DNA from: RGIG3009 sp045578625
Lineage (GTDB): Bacteria > Bacillota > Clostridia > Oscillospirales > Acutalibacteraceae
Assembly: GCA_045578625.1 (NCBI GenBank)
Contig: JAZNKN010000030.1
Location: 1 to 64,000 of the forward strand
Length of the DNA: 64,000 bases
Direction: 5' to 3'
Shown here: one piece after another, positions 63,317 through 64,000 of the stretch
How the letters are laid out: each line of letters starts with the position of its first letter
Numbering within the stretch: the stretch's first letter is position 1
Program-made: the position numbers and the translations under genes
The notes under the pieces: generated by a model
Database searches by the model: none
What the model was told of the DNA's origin: nothing
Seen by the model: the letters and a program-made list of their open reading frames with translations, nothing else

Positions 63317-63380
63317 GTAAACGAAAATGTGATTGACACTCACCGAAGTATTTGTTATAGTGGTAAACGGAAATGTGATT
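63317..63380. repeat. 18-base direct repeat on both sides of a promoter
   Basis: GTAAACGAAAATGTGATT (63317-63334) and GTAAACGGAAATGTGATT (63363-63380) differ in one base and are 46 bases apart. The first overlaps the start of the -35 box and the second starts one base after the -10 box. The second also forms GTGATT-ATT-AATCAC (63375-63389). They look like two operators for one repressor. Confidence 0.7.
63333..63361 (+). promoter_or_regulatory. Promoter of the DUF6514-like gene
   Basis: TTGACA (63333-63338) and TATAGT (63356-63361) are 17 bases apart. The flanking 18-base repeats imply tight control. Confidence 0.82.
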
Positions 63381-63406
63381 ATTAATCACGCGGAAAGAGG
63401 GGCAGT

Positions 63407-63643
63407 ATGATGGAAACGGTGGAATGGGGCGAACGGTACGTAAGTCGCCGCAGTGCGGGTGGCAGACAATACGGCATACGGCTGCATCTGTCAAACGGCA
63501 GGACGGTAAGCGTTGACGACGTAGACAGTTCACCAATCGGGGCACAGCGGTTGATCGACCGTCTCCGCGGGGAAGAGGTCGATTCTATACAATTATATTA
63601 CCTTATCGAGGATTATTTGGCAAGTAGGTATTCGCTGAAATAA
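63407..63643 (+). CDS. Small DUF6514-like protein
   Basis: The 78-residue protein resembles the DUF6514 group of short clostridial proteins, in which a YGI-containing strand, a short D-rich turn and a C-terminal helix ending in VEDFL-type text occur; here these are YGIRLHLS, SVDDVDSS and LYYLIEDYL. Function is unknown. Two ATG codons stand in line (63407 and 63410) after GAGGGG. It has its own repeat-flanked promoter and ends close to the transposase remnant on the other strand. Confidence 0.65.
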   Translation: MMETVEWGERYVSRRSAGGRQYGIRLHLSNGRTVSVDDVDSSPIGAQRLIDRLRGEEVDSIQLYYLIEDYLASRYSLK

Positions 63644-63898
63644 GAAAACCGCGGAGAAAGTGTTTCTGAGAACGCATAGGTAACGCACAGGGACGGTTTT
63701 CACGCTAAACGTCCCCTTGTCTCCGGCATCGAGGATCAATAGTATATGGATGTGATTCGGCATAATAGCGTAGCACGCTATTTTCAAAAACGGATAGCGT
63801 TGTTCGAGAGCCAATAACTGCTTTTGCGCGACCGTTCCGCATGGCGTGTATTTTACCTGAGCGGGAGCAAGCCCCCGCCCTACGATACGAGACAGCAA
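63593..63898 (-). pseudogene. Truncated HUH transposase remnant (IS200-like/REP-associated type)
   Basis: About residues 14-60 of this minus-strand frame (roughly 63718-63859) match REP-associated tyrosine transposases: LLALEQRYPFLKIACYAIMP followed by NHIHILLIL, whose HIH is the HUH metal motif. The later part with the catalytic tyrosine is missing; after LDAGD the reading departs from the family. The N-terminal text GRGLAPAQ comes from a GC-rich hairpin (GCGGGGGCTTGCTCCCGC, near 63868-63885), the kind of short palindrome these enzymes act on. I read it as a dead relic. Confidence 0.6.
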
Positions 63899-64000
63899 GT
63901 ATCTTTTGTTTTGCGTATATATCGTAATAAAGTAGGCACCCGACGAACTATAGTTAAAATGATCTAAGCGGGGAGTTTTTCTTTTCGGTAATGTGTTGTT

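Noticed and set aside
63317..63380. CRISPR-like repeat pair
   Set aside because: There are only two copies, and the gap between them is a clear promoter rather than a spacer.

Overview
The window looks like chromosome from a Gram-positive anaerobe of the class Clostridia, probably a gut lineage near Oscillospiraceae/Ruminococcaceae. This placement is inference from content, not from a marker-gene match. The signs are GC-rich coding DNA, strong AGGAGG-type ribosome sites with some TTG and GTG starts, a class 1B dihydroorotate dehydrogenase (PyrK/PyrD), meso-diaminopimelate dehydrogenase, an LtaS-type membrane sulfatase, formate-tetrahydrofolate ligase, and a sortase-anchored surface protein ending in NPQTG. 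Nearly all genes lie on the plus strand.

Bases 1-30100 are an anabolic block. A pyrimidine operon (carB end, pyrK, pyrD, pyrF, pyrE, pyrB) is followed by a promoter, a ZTP (pfl) riboswitch and a terminator. These lead into a purine and one-carbon operon: purE, purM, purN, an IMP cyclohydrolase of the PurO type, a stand-alone AICAR transformylase, purD, a full-length purL, glyA and fhs. A lysine riboswitch with its terminator then controls dapA-ddh-lysA. A TrpR-like regulator (YerC/HisR type) heads a complete histidine operon, hisZ-G-D-C-B-H-A-F-IE plus a PHP-type histidinol phosphatase. Histidine synthesis releases AICAR (ZMP), which is both the substrate of the transformylase and the ligand of the riboswitch, so the his and pur units are metabolically coupled.

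Bases 30150-51800 carry housekeeping genes: uvrB-uvrA, a LysM/G5/M23 cell-wall hydrolase, a DUF1653 protein, typA, a comEC-holA-rnmV-maf-ltaS run, a divergent flavin reductase, a two-component system with an HtrA protease, then greA and lysS.

Bases 51800-64000 are more accessory. A short AT-rich island holds a divergent pair, a ribbon-helix-helix regulator and a SLOG-fold protein, separated by two near-identical 13-base palindromes. Next come a DUF1538 membrane protein overlapping a double-PII-like protein, and a TetR regulator with a tandem 15-base operator followed by a 2100-residue surface protein with a von Willebrand A domain and about seven FctA-type repeats. The end holds a small membrane protein, a possible structured RNA, a small DUF6514-like protein whose promoter is flanked by an 18-base direct repeat, and a truncated HUH (REP-associated) transposase. 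No rRNA, tRNA or CRISPR array was recognised. The best candidates for undescribed biology are the RHH/SLOG pair, the DUF1538/double-PII pair, the TetR-adhesin unit and the twin-repeat promoter near 63350.
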